A stretch of 64,000 nucleotides of DNA from Anagrus nilaparvatae (GCA_022575985.1 JAKSXM010000238.1:14526001-14590000), one strand, 5' to 3'. Counted from the first letter of the stretch, positions 23,700 to 37,499 are shown. Translations and numbers: made by a program. Notes: a model not told the origin generated them from the sequence alone.

Positions 23700-26600
23700 A
23701 TTTACAACGAATTTAATTAATACCCTCAAAAATATATTTAAATATTTACAATAACTTTTATTTATTTTATATTTGAAAATATATTTTTTTATTAAATAAA
23801 TGACATTAGTTTTAAATAAATATTTACATTGTTTTCATAAAAATTAAAAGAATATTTGTTTTTTTTATCATTAAATTTGTTAATATTTGTATTTTTTTTT
23901 AATTACTAAAAAGTCAATTATAAAATATTTTAGAAATTTTAATTTTTTAAATGTATGCCTTCTTCATTTGTCTAATTAATACTCGAGTAAAATTTGATTG
24001 TCTTATCATATTCCAAATATTTAGTTTAAATCTAATGAACTTAATTTTTAGGAATTTAGAATTAATTTTAGGTGAAACTTTAATTGATAAATTCCTGGAG
24101 ATCATGGTTGGCTAATAGTAACGTATCTTCGCATAAAATAATTGAATCATAAGGCATATTCTATCGAATTTCCACGAGTGAACTGGAGTGATGATTAGAA
24201 ATTTTTATCGTTTAATTAAAAACTTTTTAAAAATAAATTTTTATTTACTTCAATAGGTGTAGGTTTTAACACTTTTGTTATAGTAACAATAAAATATATT
24301 AATAATATACATTATGCTAGAAAATGCTTTAATAAAAAAATTTTTATTTAATAATTTAGATACTAAAACTAAAACTACATACTGCTAGGTTTTCTTTTAT
24401 TTTCACTGCAAAGTGAGACATTTCATTGTGCTTTTATTATTATTATATAAAAAAATATAAATAAAAAGTAAATGTTTGGTTGGAATAGCAGAATATTTAA
24501 ACTGCATTTTTAAAATGTGCTTACACATTGGTCCCTGGATTATTTTGGCTATTGTCATTTTAATTCAATAAATGAAAGCTCAACTCAAGTTACCAGGTTA
24601 AAAGTTTTTTGATTTTCTTTTTAAAGAAAATAGTCGAGCATTAGTATTCATGCAGTTTTTGCAACTTTTTAAGTATCCTGATTCCAGCTTTTTCAAATTC
24701 GAAAAATTTATCTCATTAAGATTCTCTAAATGGCAGTTTCTTTTAAACCGTTCAATTCTTTAAAAATTAAATTAAAAAATAAGAATTTATTTGAATAAAA
24801 GTAAAAATATTCCATGGTCTAATATGCACATACGTAAATTTTTTTGGAGGTAAATTGTTTTATTTTTCAAATAATATAACGGTATGCAAGTCTTGCTAGT
24901 TCGTGACTTTATCTACTGATTCTTTTTTTTTTTATATATGGGTTATGAGTTTTTATTCCAACATATTTATTTTATTTATTTAGGAAAAATTCTTTTATTT
25001 TTAGTACACATAAACTATTGCCAAGAATTTGTATTTTTATTTTACATTTTTTTCCTTTTTTTTTAGCTTTAAATATTATACACAATAAATTAAATTTTCT
25101 TTATTCAAAACTAAAAAGTTTAGTCAAACAAGTTTCTCTGTGTGTATTCTATTAAAGCATCCCGGTTCAAATGACCGTCAAAGTAGTTGCTGCTTATATC
25201 TCTGTACACTTGAGTCAGTCTAACAAGGAGGTAACCGAATGTTTGACTGGCCAATTAACTTTATACTACTTTTAAGGCAGACTGTATTTACACAATTGAT
25301 GTTATTTGTGCCTCTGGGTCCTTGCGAACTTCTAGACTGCACCAATGGTTTCGTCATTTCTTATAAAATCGAGTTTCTATAAGTATTTTTCTTATCTTTA
25401 AATACGAAGCCCTGCTCATATTTCCCAAGTTATATTGGTTTTTATCCTATGCACAGGTAACCCGTAAAAAAATAAACTTTTGCACGAAAAACTTTAAATT
25501 AACTATCAACTAGCGACTCTTGAGCTTAAACTTTTTTTTTCAACTTTTATAATATTGATGAAGTTGTTTAAAGTTTGACAAATCGCGAGAAAGTCAAAGT
25601 AAGTACACATTAAGAACTTTGATATTATGAAGAAATATTAAAAAAAAAAAAAATACTTTCATTTAAAGTGAATATAAATTTTTCAGTATTATGTATAATG
25701 CATTTGTATACAAAACTGCAGTTTAATATACTAAAAAAATAAAAAAATAAGTACAGCCAGAAAATTTTACAGAGCATGTCAAGCCATCAAAAACCTGGTA
25801 TGCATGCATTATACCTTTTTTTTTTCGTTTTTCTTTAGCTAGAAAAAAATAAACTTTATCCCATGGGGAACTTACAACTTCATACGCAGCCACACACGAA
25901 CACTACTGCAACGAAAAAAAAAATAGACAATGGTTATAGCAGAGAGAAAAAAAATCATATAAACTTTAACTTATGTCTTCATTATTATTGTTATTATTAT
26001 TATTTTCAGTTAAATCGTAATAAAAATATATAAATACGAAAATGGTTTTATTTTCATGCTGGCTAAAGAGAATAAGAGATAATTATTTCTTATTATGGCT
26101 CGTTATTTTTTAAATTTTATTTTTTTTATTCAAAATATAATAAGAGCCTCGTTAAGGAAAAATTTATCAACAATGTATCTATCGAGCCCTTACTTTTTTT
26201 GTGTATGAATAAATCAGAGCACTTCTTAAGTCTGCAGACCGAAAATTAGAAATTAAGTTACTATACTTTTTTTGAAATGAAAAAGGACCAGACATTGTTA
26301 TTAAAGGATAAGGAATAATTAGAAAATTAGTATTTTGTTTATTGGTTTTGATGAGCACAAACTTGACATTGAATTTTAAACTTTTAATTGCTGTGTCAAA
26401 AGAAGTTTCCACTGTAAATAGCTTTTTCTCTACAACTTTATCAGACTTTGTACACAAAGCTTGCACAAGGTATTATTGTTCAGGCTTTTATAATGAAGTT
26501 GTATTTTCAGGACAGAATTTTAGAATGCGGTTCTTTATGGACAAGAAAATGATTTTTTTATTGCATTTAATTAGAAAAAAAAGCAGGTTTGATGAAAGTA

Positions 26601-29600
26601 AGCAGTCCCTTATTTGGAGTTCTTTGTTATCTAACTAGACAAACATTGGCTTAGTTTTATAGGATTGAATAAAAATATAATTAGACCAACAGGTACTATT
26701 TAAATTAGGTTTAAATGAAATTAAATTAAATATACCCTTCTGTGTTGTTCTTGATATAATTGCTCTTATTAAAAGCTCTAATCCCTGGGTAAAAGTTGAA
26801 ATATTTGTATAGAATTTAATGTACCTAATAAATATTTTCGAGATTATACTTAAAAGTTAAAATAATGATCTTGTGTTTTGATAAAAGGATTTATTTGCTC
26901 TCAAAAATTAATATTTAATTTATCCTAAATTCGAATCCGGACTAAAAAAGACTAAATGATATTACTTGTAATTTGCAAAAGAAAGAAACGTCTATTGAGA
27001 AAAAAAGGGGGTGATATTGCAGTATACTCGCATTGAATAATTTCTAGTGACTGACAAGAAAGGGGCGTCAGACGTATAAAAATAAAATTCTATAAGATCC
27101 CTATGAATAAAAATAAAAAAGAGATGGAGAAAAAAAGAAGCAGGTAGGTATGAATCCCAAGATTGCTTGTCTTTTTCTTCTTTTTATTCATTGCTTTTCT
27201 TTATTTTCTTTATTTTCTTAACGCAGGAGAAGAGAAAAATATACATTATAACCGCAGACGCTTTACTCTTTCTTCTATAACATCATGTTTTATATTACAT
27301 AAGGGTAAAGTTATTGTCGGTAAAATGAACCACAATGTACAAGTAATGAGTTGCGCTCGATTCAGAAAACTTAAAAAAAGAAGATTCTCGCTTTAATCAA
27401 AAGGGTTGTACGTACAGTACTTCTTTAAGGAAACAAATAACCTTGCTTTTTTTCTTTTTCTTATTCGGATAAATAGTCTGGCTCGAACAGCTCCTTGAAA
27501 TTGTCTTTTAAGAACCGCAAATACAGCGTGGGGTTAGCAAGTAATTTAATAACTCCTCGTTCTCGTGTAGGATAGCAATAATAACGTGTGTGGGAATTGT
27601 GCACATAAATCAACTTGGGAATAATAATTTAAAATCGTTTTTGATTGCATTGTCATGCATGAGCTTTCATCGAGAATTTACTATTGCTTTTCTATTATAC
27701 TCTCTGCGTGTGTGGGTGCTTGACTGGCCAACTAATATATATAACCCAAACGCTACATCAATTAGTTACGCTGTAATGGTTTTTGGTCTTCTTATTGTAA
27801 TTCTGACTCGTGACTGGAATTTCAGCCATGATATCAGGAAAAAAGCGTCGAGAAAAGGGACCTTTTAATGAGAGCAAAAAAACATTTATTTTATTTAAAC
27901 TCCTAATTTTCTTAATTTCTTGTAATTAAAAAATGTTTACCGTTTTAGACAAAATCCGGAATTTTCCATATACTAAGAGACTTGTCGTTTTTTATTTTTA
28001 TGTAACAAGGCTAAAGAAAAAAGTTTGGAGGGTTCTTTTTTTTCATTTCTAAAAAGGTTTGCTTTTCATAAAAATTTAGTGAATATTTTAGCTTAATACA
28101 GGGAACCCAAAAAATAAAAGAAGTAAATTTTGAGATTTTACTGCGTTATTGAGAAAAAAGTAAGTTTATATATCATGAATATTTCGAGGATATTGAATTA
28201 AATAAACATCATTTTAATTCTAAAAAGTTTTTTTTCAAATCTATTGTACTGCTTTTTATAGAGAGAGAGCGAGAGAAAAGTAGCACTTTATTTTTTTACA
28301 TTACATTATTTTTTTTATAAAAGCTTATATTTTTTGCAACGTCATAAAAAATCATAGCAAATGTCCTATATATATTTGTGTACGTATGAATCAAAACGTC
28401 AAATAAAATTGTATAGTGAAAAAAAAAGTGATTGATTTTCTGTATAAAATGTAAAAGGCTCTTATCAATATTTTATTTATTTTATCGAGACTTTAATCGA
28501 TATAATGATATGGAACTTTTTTCAGAAGGAAATAAATAATTTAGCAGCTCAAACTAATACAAAAAAAAGTTTCGGTATTTAAAAACAAGAATAAGTAAAT
28601 AAGTAAAAACCCTCTGCATTTGTATTAAAAAGAAAGTAAAACAAGCGGAGGGTCATGCAAATAAAATTTAAGAAAAGTAGAGCAAATAACAAAAAAATAA
28701 ATAATAATGTAAAAGTAAACGCAGATCTCATCAAAGGAATACTTAAATCATAGAACAAGAAAGCTTTAGAGTCAAGACGTGGCTAGGAAACGAGTATGTA
28801 CACCGAGACCTCTTGTAACTCAGTTTCCTACAAAGGATTTTATAATTCAAAAACTGAATGAAAATATTTTTTTATCTTTCAAATACCGAGATTTTTTTCT
28901 TTTTATAAATAATTATTTTTTTTAAATTATAAATGTATTTATTTTTTACATAAAGAATAGCATTTAAAATTTTTTTTTTTCTGTTTTTTGTACCCTTTGG
29001 TTAAATAGAGAACAAAACAGTGTTATCATCTACATTGTATTTTTTTCCAACTTAATTCCATTTAGTTTCATCAAAAACGTAACGAAGATTAAAATGCAGA
29101 ATTTTTTGTCCGCGTATAATACGCGTTGTATGATATTTGGGTCTTGTTAATAAAAGCTGAGTATGTTGCAAAAGCTTTAATACCTTTTTTTTTAAAAAAC
29201 ATTGTAGAGATTCGTAGATTCACGGCCAGAAAAGTATATTTATAATATGATGAACTAAAGCTCGTATGTGTGTGTTCGTAAATTAAAGTCGAGGTTACGG
29301 AACATGGATATATAAAATAATCGGATTATTGTCAAAAAGTGTCTAAAACTGTCAGATACAAGAGCTTCATGAGACCAGAAACATTTGTCACTGAGTAACC
29401 GGATGCATAATATATTAACCTAAATGAAAATTTTCCTATCCTAAAAAACTCTACGTTTTAATGCACTATAGTTAATGCAGCTGCATAATTTTATTATTTT
29501 CTCCTTTCCTTTTTAATTAAAACAAAAAAGACTAAATTTTCTATTTTATTTAATATTTTCCTTTTTTATGCATAAAAAATTTTTACATTAGTGCTCTTTT

Positions 29601-30045
29601 CATTTAATTTTCGAAATTTTTAGCCAATAAGCTACATTAAGTTATTCACTATGCCAACGTCATTTTCCTAATAAAATATCGCATTTATATTATATGGTTT
29701 ATTAAAATAAATTACCTTTCAGATAATCATTTTTCTTTCTCGCAAATAAAATGCTTTTGCTCATATATAAAATACAGGGTTGGCACTTGATCTGGATAAA
29801 TACACTGTTAAAAATCCCCTTTGATAATATTATTAATATTTTAAAAATAAAAAATGTTTTTAATTTCGTAAAAAAGGGTAATCTGGACGAACAAGTTATT
29901 ATAAGCAAAAAAACAGGACCAGTCAATTACTTAAAATTTTGTATGTACCTATATCTAAAGTTATTAACAAAGTTTTATTAACTTAAAGACTTATTGTCTT
30001 TAAAAATAAAATATTCAATAATATAATACAAAAAAAATAAATTAT
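23700..30045. other. AT-rich non-coding stretch
   Basis: About 6.3 kb without a recognisable gene. Open frames at 26179-26466 and 26342-26638 overlap on opposite strands. The frame at 27590-27868 starts at GTG and has no known domain. Simple repeats include ATT runs near 25985 and GAGAGAGAGCGAGAG near 28261. No tRNA or other RNA gene was seen. Confidence 0.45.
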
Positions 30046-30049
30046 ATTA

Positions 30050-31993
30050 CACTGTAAAAAGTAACTTTCTTGTATTAACAAAAAAATTAGAACATTTTCG
30101 AAAAATTAGTAAATTTTCGAAAAAAATTGTAAATATTCGAAAAAAATCGTATATTTACTAAATTTAGTATATTAACAAAAAATTCGAGTATTCTAGATTT
30201 TTTTTTGTGAATTTGAAAAAAAAAATTGATAATTTACATTTTTTTTTCGAAAAAATACAAAAAATAGTTGGGAATTTACAACTTACAAAAAAATCGAGAA
30301 TTCTCGAATTTTTCGAGAATATACTAAATTTAGTAAATTTACGATTTTTATCGAATATTTACAAAATTTTTTGAAAATTCACTAATTTTTCGAAAAAATT
30401 CTATTTTTTTTTGTTTTTATGTTTTGCTATGCATTTTTAGGTTCAAAAAATGGCTTGTAATATCACAACTGTTTTTTGCAAATTTTCGATAAAATTTGCA
30501 ATTTTTCTACAAAAATCGTAAAATTACGACATATAGTCAAGGCGCCAACAATGTTAAATGCATCCAAAAATTTTTTCAGCACTAGAATGGATGCACCTCA
30601 TTGAAACTTACGTATTTTTGGTCGCTGAAACCGATTTTGAAGGTTTCATCCATTTTCGGATGGCCAGTTTTGAGTAATGGACGCTATATTCTAAAAAATC
30701 GGCGAAAAATTAGCAATATTGGTAATATGTTGAAAACAATAGCTAATTGAGCCTATTTTGGGTACCTTAAAAAGGTTTTCGGGGTCGCTGATCACGATTT
30801 TGAAGACAGATTTATAAAAAACAAAATGGCGGATGCAAAATGGCGTGTATCTAACCTCAGAAACGGCGATTTATGCTGTTTTAAGCATATTTACGTTGTC
30901 TAATAAGTTTTTCGGACCAGTTATAAAGATTCTGAGGTCATATTTTTAATTTTCAAAATAGCGGGCTAAAAATGGCGGATTCCTAACTTCAAAATCGACA
31001 ATAAATGCTATTTTAAGCATTTAAACGTGTTGCATTTTAAGTTTTTGGGGTTGGTGATCACGATTCTGAAGTCAGATTTTTAATTTTCAAAATAGCGGGC
31101 TAAAAATGGCGGATTCCTAACCTCAAAATCGACACTAAATGCTATTTTAAGCATTAAAACGTGTTACATTTTAAGATTTTGGGGTCGGTGATCACGATTC
31201 CGAGGTCTGATTTTTAATTTTCAAAATAGCGGGCAAAAATTACGGATTCCTAACCTAAAAATCGACAATAAATGCTATTTTAAGCATTTAAACGTGTTGC
31301 ATTTTAAGTTTTTGGGGTCGGTGATCACGATTCTGAGGTTTAAATGCTTAAAATAGTTCTTATTGTCGATTTTGGGGTTAGGAATCCGCCACTTTTAGCC
31401 CACTATTTTGAAAATTAAAAATATGACCTCAGAATCCTTGTAACTGGTCCGAAAAACTTATTAGACAACGTAAATATGCTTAAAACAGCATTAATCGCCG
31501 TTTCAGAGGTTAGAAACACGCCATTTTGAGTCCGCCATTTTGTTTTTTATAAATATGTCTTCAAAATCGTAATCAGTGACGCCGAAAACCTTTTTGGGGT
31601 ACCCAAAATAGGCTCAATTAGCTATTGTTTTCAAGATATTGCCAATATTGCTAATTTTTCGCCAATTTTTTATTATATAGCGTCCATTACTCAAAACTGG
31701 CCATCCGAAAATTGATGAAACTTTCAAAATCGGTTTCAGCGACCAAAAATACATAAGTTTCAATTAGGTGCATCCATTCTAGTGCTGAAAAAATTTTTGG
31801 ATGCATTTAACATTGCTGGCGCCTTGACTAATAGTTGTAAACTTACGATTTTGTCGTAAGTATCGTTGATTTACTATTTTTTCGCAAATTTACTAATATT
31901 AGTAAATTTCCGATTTTTGTCGAAAAATTGCAATTTTTTTCGAAAATTTACCAATTTTGTCGTAAAATCACCGGAGTTGTTTTTTACAATGCA
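30050..31993. mobile_element. Second MITE copy (CACTG ends), degraded and split by a foldback insertion
   Basis: The left end CACTGTAAAAAGTAACTTTC at 30050 is preceded by TA and matches the intact copy at 46993. The interior follows that copy up to about 30417. The right half after the insertion (31831-31993) has the same style of interior (TTACTAATATTAGTAAATTT) and ends GTTTTTTACAATG followed by CA, a diverged form of the usual TTTTTACAGTG terminus. The right limit is less certain than the left. Confidence 0.6.
30536..31828. mobile_element. 1.3-kb foldback element (TA target, GTCAAGGCGCCA ends)
   Basis: It starts GTCAAGGCGCCA(A)CAATGTT and ends with the complement, with TA on both outer sides (30534-30535 and 31829-31830). 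The arms pair through GCATCCAAAAATTTTTTCAG, GGTCGCTGAAACCGATTTTG, CATCCATTTTCGGATGGCCA and on to a centre near 31330. The left arm has three tandem units at 134-bp spacing (anchor GCGGGC at 30961, 31095 and 31229); the right arm has one. Each unit includes a version of GGGTCGGTGATCACGATTCT. No transposase is present. It sits inside the MITE at 30050-31993. Confidence 0.85.
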
Positions 31994-31994
31994 T

Positions 31995-34900
31995 GGTTTT
32001 TTAGGTTTAATTTAATTTCTCCGATCCATGAACAGTTAATACTTTGCACACCAGCTGGGAAACTCTCAACATTTCAACATTTTTCAAGAAAAATTTTTTT
32101 TTGAGTCTTGAAGACCTCTTTAAGACCTCAAAATACAATTTGAAATTTTTCGAAAATCCTGAATTTTTTTTATAGTCCTGGAGGGCTGAGAAAAAATATT
32201 TTTGAATATTTTAGAAAATCTTCTGGGGGCCCTACTTCTGATATCCTAAAATCAAAATCTTGTAAAGCAATTTACCCACGCTTTTTTAACTGCTATGAAA
32301 TTGAATTGTTGTACTAAAGTTTATCTTCATCCATACCAATGTTCATGAATTCTTTATAAAGAAAAAAAAGTTTAATTGATAAAAATTTGATTCTACAGGT
32401 GAATGGATGAATAAAAGTAGTAAACAAGAATGACATAACAGCGTGCAAGGTCTTATACTTGACCTTAGCTGGAAAATAGATTTAAAGAGCTTAGAAAGTT
32501 GAATGGTCATTTCCAAAGTAAAGTTTAGAAAGAGTGTAAGTATTCGAGGTAATAAAAAAGTTATTGTTAAATTAAAATATTATTCGAATAAAATAAGTTT
32601 TTTATAGGACGAAGTAAAGAGATTATAAAATATAAAATAAGTTTTTGAGTATAATCTCGTTTAATAGTAGTAGGGGATAGGAATTTAGGTATTCCCTAAT
32701 TTAAGAACCTTTAGAGTTCTCAATATAATGTTTTTACACAGCTTGTACGATATAAATGTTAAAGTTTGGTGGAAACATAGGAAAGTTGCACACATGTGTT
32801 ACCAAATAATAATCCCTAATATATTCGGATTACGAAGGAAAAGAGCGTCGAGCGTCCGTATGCTTCCTTAGCTATTTTATATTTGCATTATAAAGATTTT
32901 TATGTATATTAAGATCTCTTGATTTATTTTTCGAACGAGCTTTTATTCAAAAGCGAATAATTAAAAACTGGATTTTATAATTTTATTAAACGTTCTTGTA
33001 CAATATTTGTTTAACCAAAAATACATTAACTTAATCAGATAAACAAACTAAATTCATTTTAATGCAGAGAATATTATGATAAAATAAACGCGAAAAAGGA
33101 TTAAATCAGATATAAAATACATGAAAATTTTAAGTTTTACAGGAAAAATCCTAAATGTATCGAATAACAATAACAATAATTCAACGGATATATCAGTCCA
33201 ATAAATTTAATATCGTATCAATATTTATTTTAAATGGCAATTTTACATTTTTTAAACATTCCTAATACCAATATTAAACGTATGGAAATTGAATAGGAAA
33301 TGGTATTTCGTTATGCTCTTGACAATACCATTTCCCAGTTTCCCTCTACGCTGGCAATAATTTTTCACTAATATCATTGTCTTCTTATATAATTTTATTT
33401 AACATTGACATTATGACGGTAGCTCCGATTTAAAATTCAATTTCCCATATGTGCTCTGTCATTAAATCTGATGAATCATTTTGCAAAGATAAACAACAAT
33501 TTATTAGGTTGCAGAGTCTAATGAGAAAAAAGGTGCTTTAATAAAGAATAATTTAGCAGAGCTTTTTTTAAAATATCACATAAGCCTTTTTAATTATAAA
33601 GTGAAATAAATAATGATAATATTTATGTTGTTGGAAAGGCAAATTAATGAAATATGTCTTGCTAAAAACATTGTTTACTTGGAAAATAGAATAAATATTT
33701 CTTCCTTCTTAGTTTTTTTTCTTCTTATAAGTTAAAAAGGAAGTAAATTTTGGCATGATTTGTTGAAATGAGTAGAAATAAAGTTTATCTTATTACTCAC
33801 AGATTCTAGCCATTAAATTCTTCACTTTCTCTCCTTCTCTTTCTTCCTTTATTGGATATAATTTATTAAAAATAACTAAGTATAAATTCTAATTAAATTT
33901 TAAATTAAACAGTAAACATGATTTATAAAGTAAACCGATGTTGTTTACGTAAAAAGAAGGAAGAAAAAAAATTCATTAAATTATATAAGTAATACACAAG
34001 TAGTTGCAAGTACTAAGTAACTTTATGAAATATAAACTTATAATTTAAGTCAAATCGATTTCCTATGGTTTCTCGATGAAAATGCAATATACAAACCAGA
34101 AAGTAGTAGAAAGTATAATTTATTCTTCGATGTCCAAATATATGGGCTAAACTAAAATACAACTTTCTCCCAAAGAGAATCCAGAGAGAATTCGCTCTTA
34201 CGATCACGGAATATGAAATATATATTTATTTATAACTTTTATCTATATAACTTTTCCAACTCGTATTCTCTCTAGCTCTGTTTATTCCTTTTTCCACGAG
34301 AATACCAACTGATCCAGCTAATTCCGCAAGTAATAAGAAGGATATTTGACATAATTTGTTTTCCAGCGAATGGCTTTCAGTTTAATTACAGTGCACTCTG
34401 ACAAATCCAGATTCAGCCTGGTGTAACAAGGGCATTTATAGTCTGTTGACTCTCTTAGATATTACAACGAAATTTAGATGTGTCAGAGATTAAAATCTTG
34501 CTAATGTAATAAAATAAAATTAGTCGAATAAAGTTTTTTTATACCTATACCTATACCTATAACTATTTTTTTTTAAATTCGTTGAACCGCATAGTTTGTG
34601 TAATCGTGGTGATTAATGTTCTATATAACCCAGGCTAACCCAGCTCTCTTTTCATCGCAATTAGGAAAAGCTTAATGAGAGAAAACACTGTATAGCATGA
34701 AACGAAATTATTGGGTCAAAACTAATTTATTTTTATGTTTCTCTGTATTTACATAACAATAACAATAATAATGGGTAAAATAAAAAATAGCCATACAATA
34801 AAAAATGTTATTGATAATAAAAATTTTATTTTTTATTACTATACAGCTGGCAGCAGGTGTAAGTAATATTTTTTTATAAAATATCAATCATATAAATATG

Positions 34901-36120
34901 AGAAAGTTTTGAGTAACTAAGATACAAGGTTAGTTAATAGCTTTATATAGAAAAATAAAAAGGGCTTTTTTATTATGTCATTGCAATGTGTTACGAACAT
35001 TGACTTATGATATCTACTTTTCCTATATAATAATAACACTCTATAGCTTTATCCTTTGTCAAACCATGTTCGATACTTATACATATAGAAAGTTTAGATT
35101 TATTGACAGATGAGATACACATTATATTACACTTCATAATTTTTTTCATATAGAAAAAAAAGATTTGTTTTATCGACATCTATTACAAACTTATTTTTTC
35201 CTTCTTCTTTTTTTCTAATAAAAATAAATCATTTCCTATTATATTGTGCTATTAAATCAATTTAATACAAATCTCAACACAAATAAATAAATCTCAGTCA
35301 TTTTAAACTTCCCGCCAGTAATTGCTACCTAACCTTTTTTGAATTTTTAAAAACTCCGCGCGTGTAAATGGGCCCTACCCTACACTGTACTAACCTATAA
35401 TGAGAATGTTTACTTCAACGAACATACTTTTTAAGTTACTGTTTACATTTTTTTAGTTTTTAATTGTTTATATTATAATTTTAATTTTTTGTGCAATATT
35501 ATTAAATAAGATAATAATCAGGAGTAGTAGAAGAATATTTTTAATAATAGAACTGAAGTAGTTAATATGTTGCAATATCGTTTAAACCTTTTAATGCATA
35601 CTACAAAATGAAGTACTAATAAATTACATTATATATTGAGTATACTTTAATTTTATTATTAATAAATCTTTTTCATTTTTAGTACAAAGCTAATCAATAT
35701 TTTAAATAAGGAGAAAAAGTAAACATTCAAGATAGTTTTTGGAGTCTATAATATATTACATTTAAGTTAAATCTCAAAAAATTTTATGGCTAGGTGAAAT
35801 TGATTGATGCTTTACATTTTGCAAGTAATAATTAAAAAGTTAATTTTAAAACAAAGACCTGAGCTCCAAAACAATTTTTATTCGCATTATAATACATAAG
35901 TTTTTCAAGCGATATAATTATAACTTTGTAAGGCATTTATCAGTTTATAATTTAAGTGAGTATTAATATTAAAATATCTAAATTAATTAATATTTCACTA
36001 AACAACTGAAATTTTCTTGCAGATATATTACAAAATAATATTTTTCAATTAATATTGAAAAAAGAAGAAATTATAATAATATTAATTTATTATATTTAAA
36101 AAATAATTGTATATTTTACA
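31995..36120. other. AT-rich non-coding stretch upstream of the kinase gene
   Basis: No gene is recognised. Frames at 34013-34207 and 34991-35179 have no domain. A short triplet of CTATAC units is at about 34542-34560. The transcription start of the kinase gene should lie near the right end, but no convincing TATA or initiator could be chosen in the A/T background. Confidence 0.45.
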
Positions 36121-36136
36121 AAATCTTGATAATCGT

Positions 36137-36333
36137 ATGGAGACCAAAGATCATGATGTATCAAAGAAATCTAATTGTAATTACACGCATTGTCTGAGAA
36201 TTCGCAAATTTAAAGGTGAGTAAGAAAAATTTTTTTATTAATTTTTTTATCATTACTTTTTCTTTTAAATGGCTCCCTAATAAAAATTTCTAATAATTTA
36301 GTCATCAAAATTCCCATTCAAGCAGCATTATAA
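36137..36333 (+). other. Probable 5' leader of the kinase gene: uORF split by an 86-bp intron (36216-36301)
   Basis: AAAG|GTGAGTAAG at 36216 is a near-perfect splice donor, and a T-rich tract with CTAATAATTTAG ends at 36301. Splicing joins 36215 to 36302. An ATG at 36137 opens a 36-codon upstream frame that crosses the junction and stops at TAA 36331-36333, seven bases before the kinase ATG. If unspliced, the same frame stops inside the intron (GGT GAG TAA). A uORF ending just before the main start could reduce kinase translation; that is inference. No transcript evidence is available. Confidence 0.6.
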
Positions 36334-36340
36334 CAGGAAA

Positions 36341-37399
36341 ATGGGCAATAATGCTACTAGTGCAAATAAAAAAGTTGTTGCTCAAGATATCAAAGAGTTC
36401 CTTGAGCAAGGTAAAAGTGAATTTGAAGAAAAATTGCAATCTGATCCAACAAAAACAGCAACTCTTGAAGATTTTGATAGAATACGAACATTAGGAACTG
36501 GTTCATTTGGCCGAGTGATGATTGTTCGACACAAATCTACAAAAGAGTATTATGCCATGAAAATTTTAGAAAAACAAAAAATTGTCAAATTAAAACAAGT
36601 TGAACATACACTTAATGAGAAAAGAATATTACAGGCAATTAATTTTCCTTTCCTCGTATCATTGAAATTTCATTTTAAAGATAATTCTAATCTTTATATG
36701 ATACTTGAATATATACCAGGTGGAGAAATGTTTAGTCATTTAAGAAGAATAGGTCACTTCTCTGAACCTGATTCAAGATTTTATGCATCTCAAATAGTCT
36801 TAGCATTTGAGTATCTTCACTATTTAGATTTAATTTACAGAGATCTGAAACCTGAAAATCTTTTGATAGATTCTCAAGGATACTTAAAACTCACTGATTT
36901 TGGTTTTGCAAAGAGAGTTAAGGGTAGAACATGGACTTTGTGTGGAACACCAGAATATTTAGCACCAGAAATGATACTCAGCAAGGGTTATAATAAAGCA
37001 GTAGATTGGTGGGCCCTAGGTATTTTAATTTATGAAATGTCAGCTGGGTATCCACCATTTCGAGCAAAACAACCTATTCAGATATATGAAAAAGTTGTAA
37101 GCGGTAAAATTCGATTCCCGTCTCATTTTAGTACTGAATTAAAAGACCTATTAAAAAATTTACTTCAAGTAGACTTGACAAAAAGGTATGGAAATCTTAA
37201 AGATGGTGTCAATGATATCAAGGGGCACCAATGGTTCTCAGGTACAGATTGGATCTCTATCTTTCATAAAAAAGTTCAAGCACCATTAATACCAATTTTT
37301 GATGGACCTGGTGATACAAGTAACTTTGATGAATATGAAGAGCAGGTATTAAGAACATCAGCCACTGATGAAAGTTTCTATGAGTTTGATGAATTTTAA
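36341..37399 (+). CDS. cAMP-dependent protein kinase catalytic subunit, divergent paralogue
   Basis: 352 residues, the usual PKA-C length, in one exon. The N-terminus [11 protein letters not shown] has the N-myristoylation signal of insect PKA-C. The kinase domain has the glycine loop (G52TGSFGRV59), ATP-binding K74, YRDLKPEN with catalytic D168, DFG at 186-188, activation-loop T199 within [15 protein letters not shown], and E129, E172 and E232 for basic substrates. The C-tail has FDEYEE, a turn Ser (S340) and a terminal FDEF. It therefore looks catalytically competent. Changes at positions normally fixed in PKA-C are R241 and K243 in YPPFRAKQP (usual YPPFFADQP), L32 for the A-helix Trp, and S345 for the tail Cys. 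In mouse numbering R241 is F239, part of the pocket for the inhibitor PKI. Drosophila Pka-C1 also has an intron-free coding region, so lack of introns does not prove a retrocopy. A fast-evolving sole PKA-C is the alternative. Confidence 0.95.
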   Translation: MGNNATSANKKVVAQDIKEFLEQGKSEFEEKLQSDPTKTATLEDFDRIRTLGTGSFGRVMIVRHKSTKEYYAMKILEKQKIVKLKQVEHTLNEKRILQAINFPFLVSLKFHFKDNSNLYMILEYIPGGEMFSHLRRIGHFSEPDSRFYASQIVLAFEYLHYLDLIYRDLKPENLLIDSQGYLKLTDFGFAKRVKGRTWTLCGTPEYLAPEMILSKGYNKAVDWWALGILIYEMSAGYPPFRAKQPIQIYEKVVSGKIRFPSHFSTELKDLLKNLLQVDLTKRYGNLKDGVNDIKGHQWFSGTDWISIFHKKVQAPLIPIFDGPGDTSNFDEYEEQVLRTSATDESFYEFDEF

Positions 37400-37482
37400 T
37401 GAACCTGTTTAATTCAGAAAAAAATGTGTACCAAAAAAGAACAGTTTGTTTTTGAATATCGATACTTAGTTATTTAATGTAA

Positions 37483-37488
37483 AATAAA
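37483..37488 (+). terminator. Polyadenylation signal for the kinase gene
   Basis: AATAAA lies 84 bases after the kinase stop codon, in A/T-rich sequence. It is the first canonical hexamer downstream and so the most likely signal, though this hexamer is common by chance here. Confidence 0.5.
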
Positions 37489-37499
37489 AGAAAAATCAA

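Noticed and set aside
26179..26638. Opposed frames of 95 and 98 codons
   Set aside because: They overlap antisense, with composition typical of chance frames and no recognisable domain.
27590..27868. 92-codon frame with hydrophobic segments
   Set aside because: It begins at GTG, lacks an upstream promoter or splice support, and resembles no known membrane protein.
34542..34560. Telomere-like CTATAC repeats
   Set aside because: There are only three units, and the sequence does not match the insect TTAGG telomere repeat.
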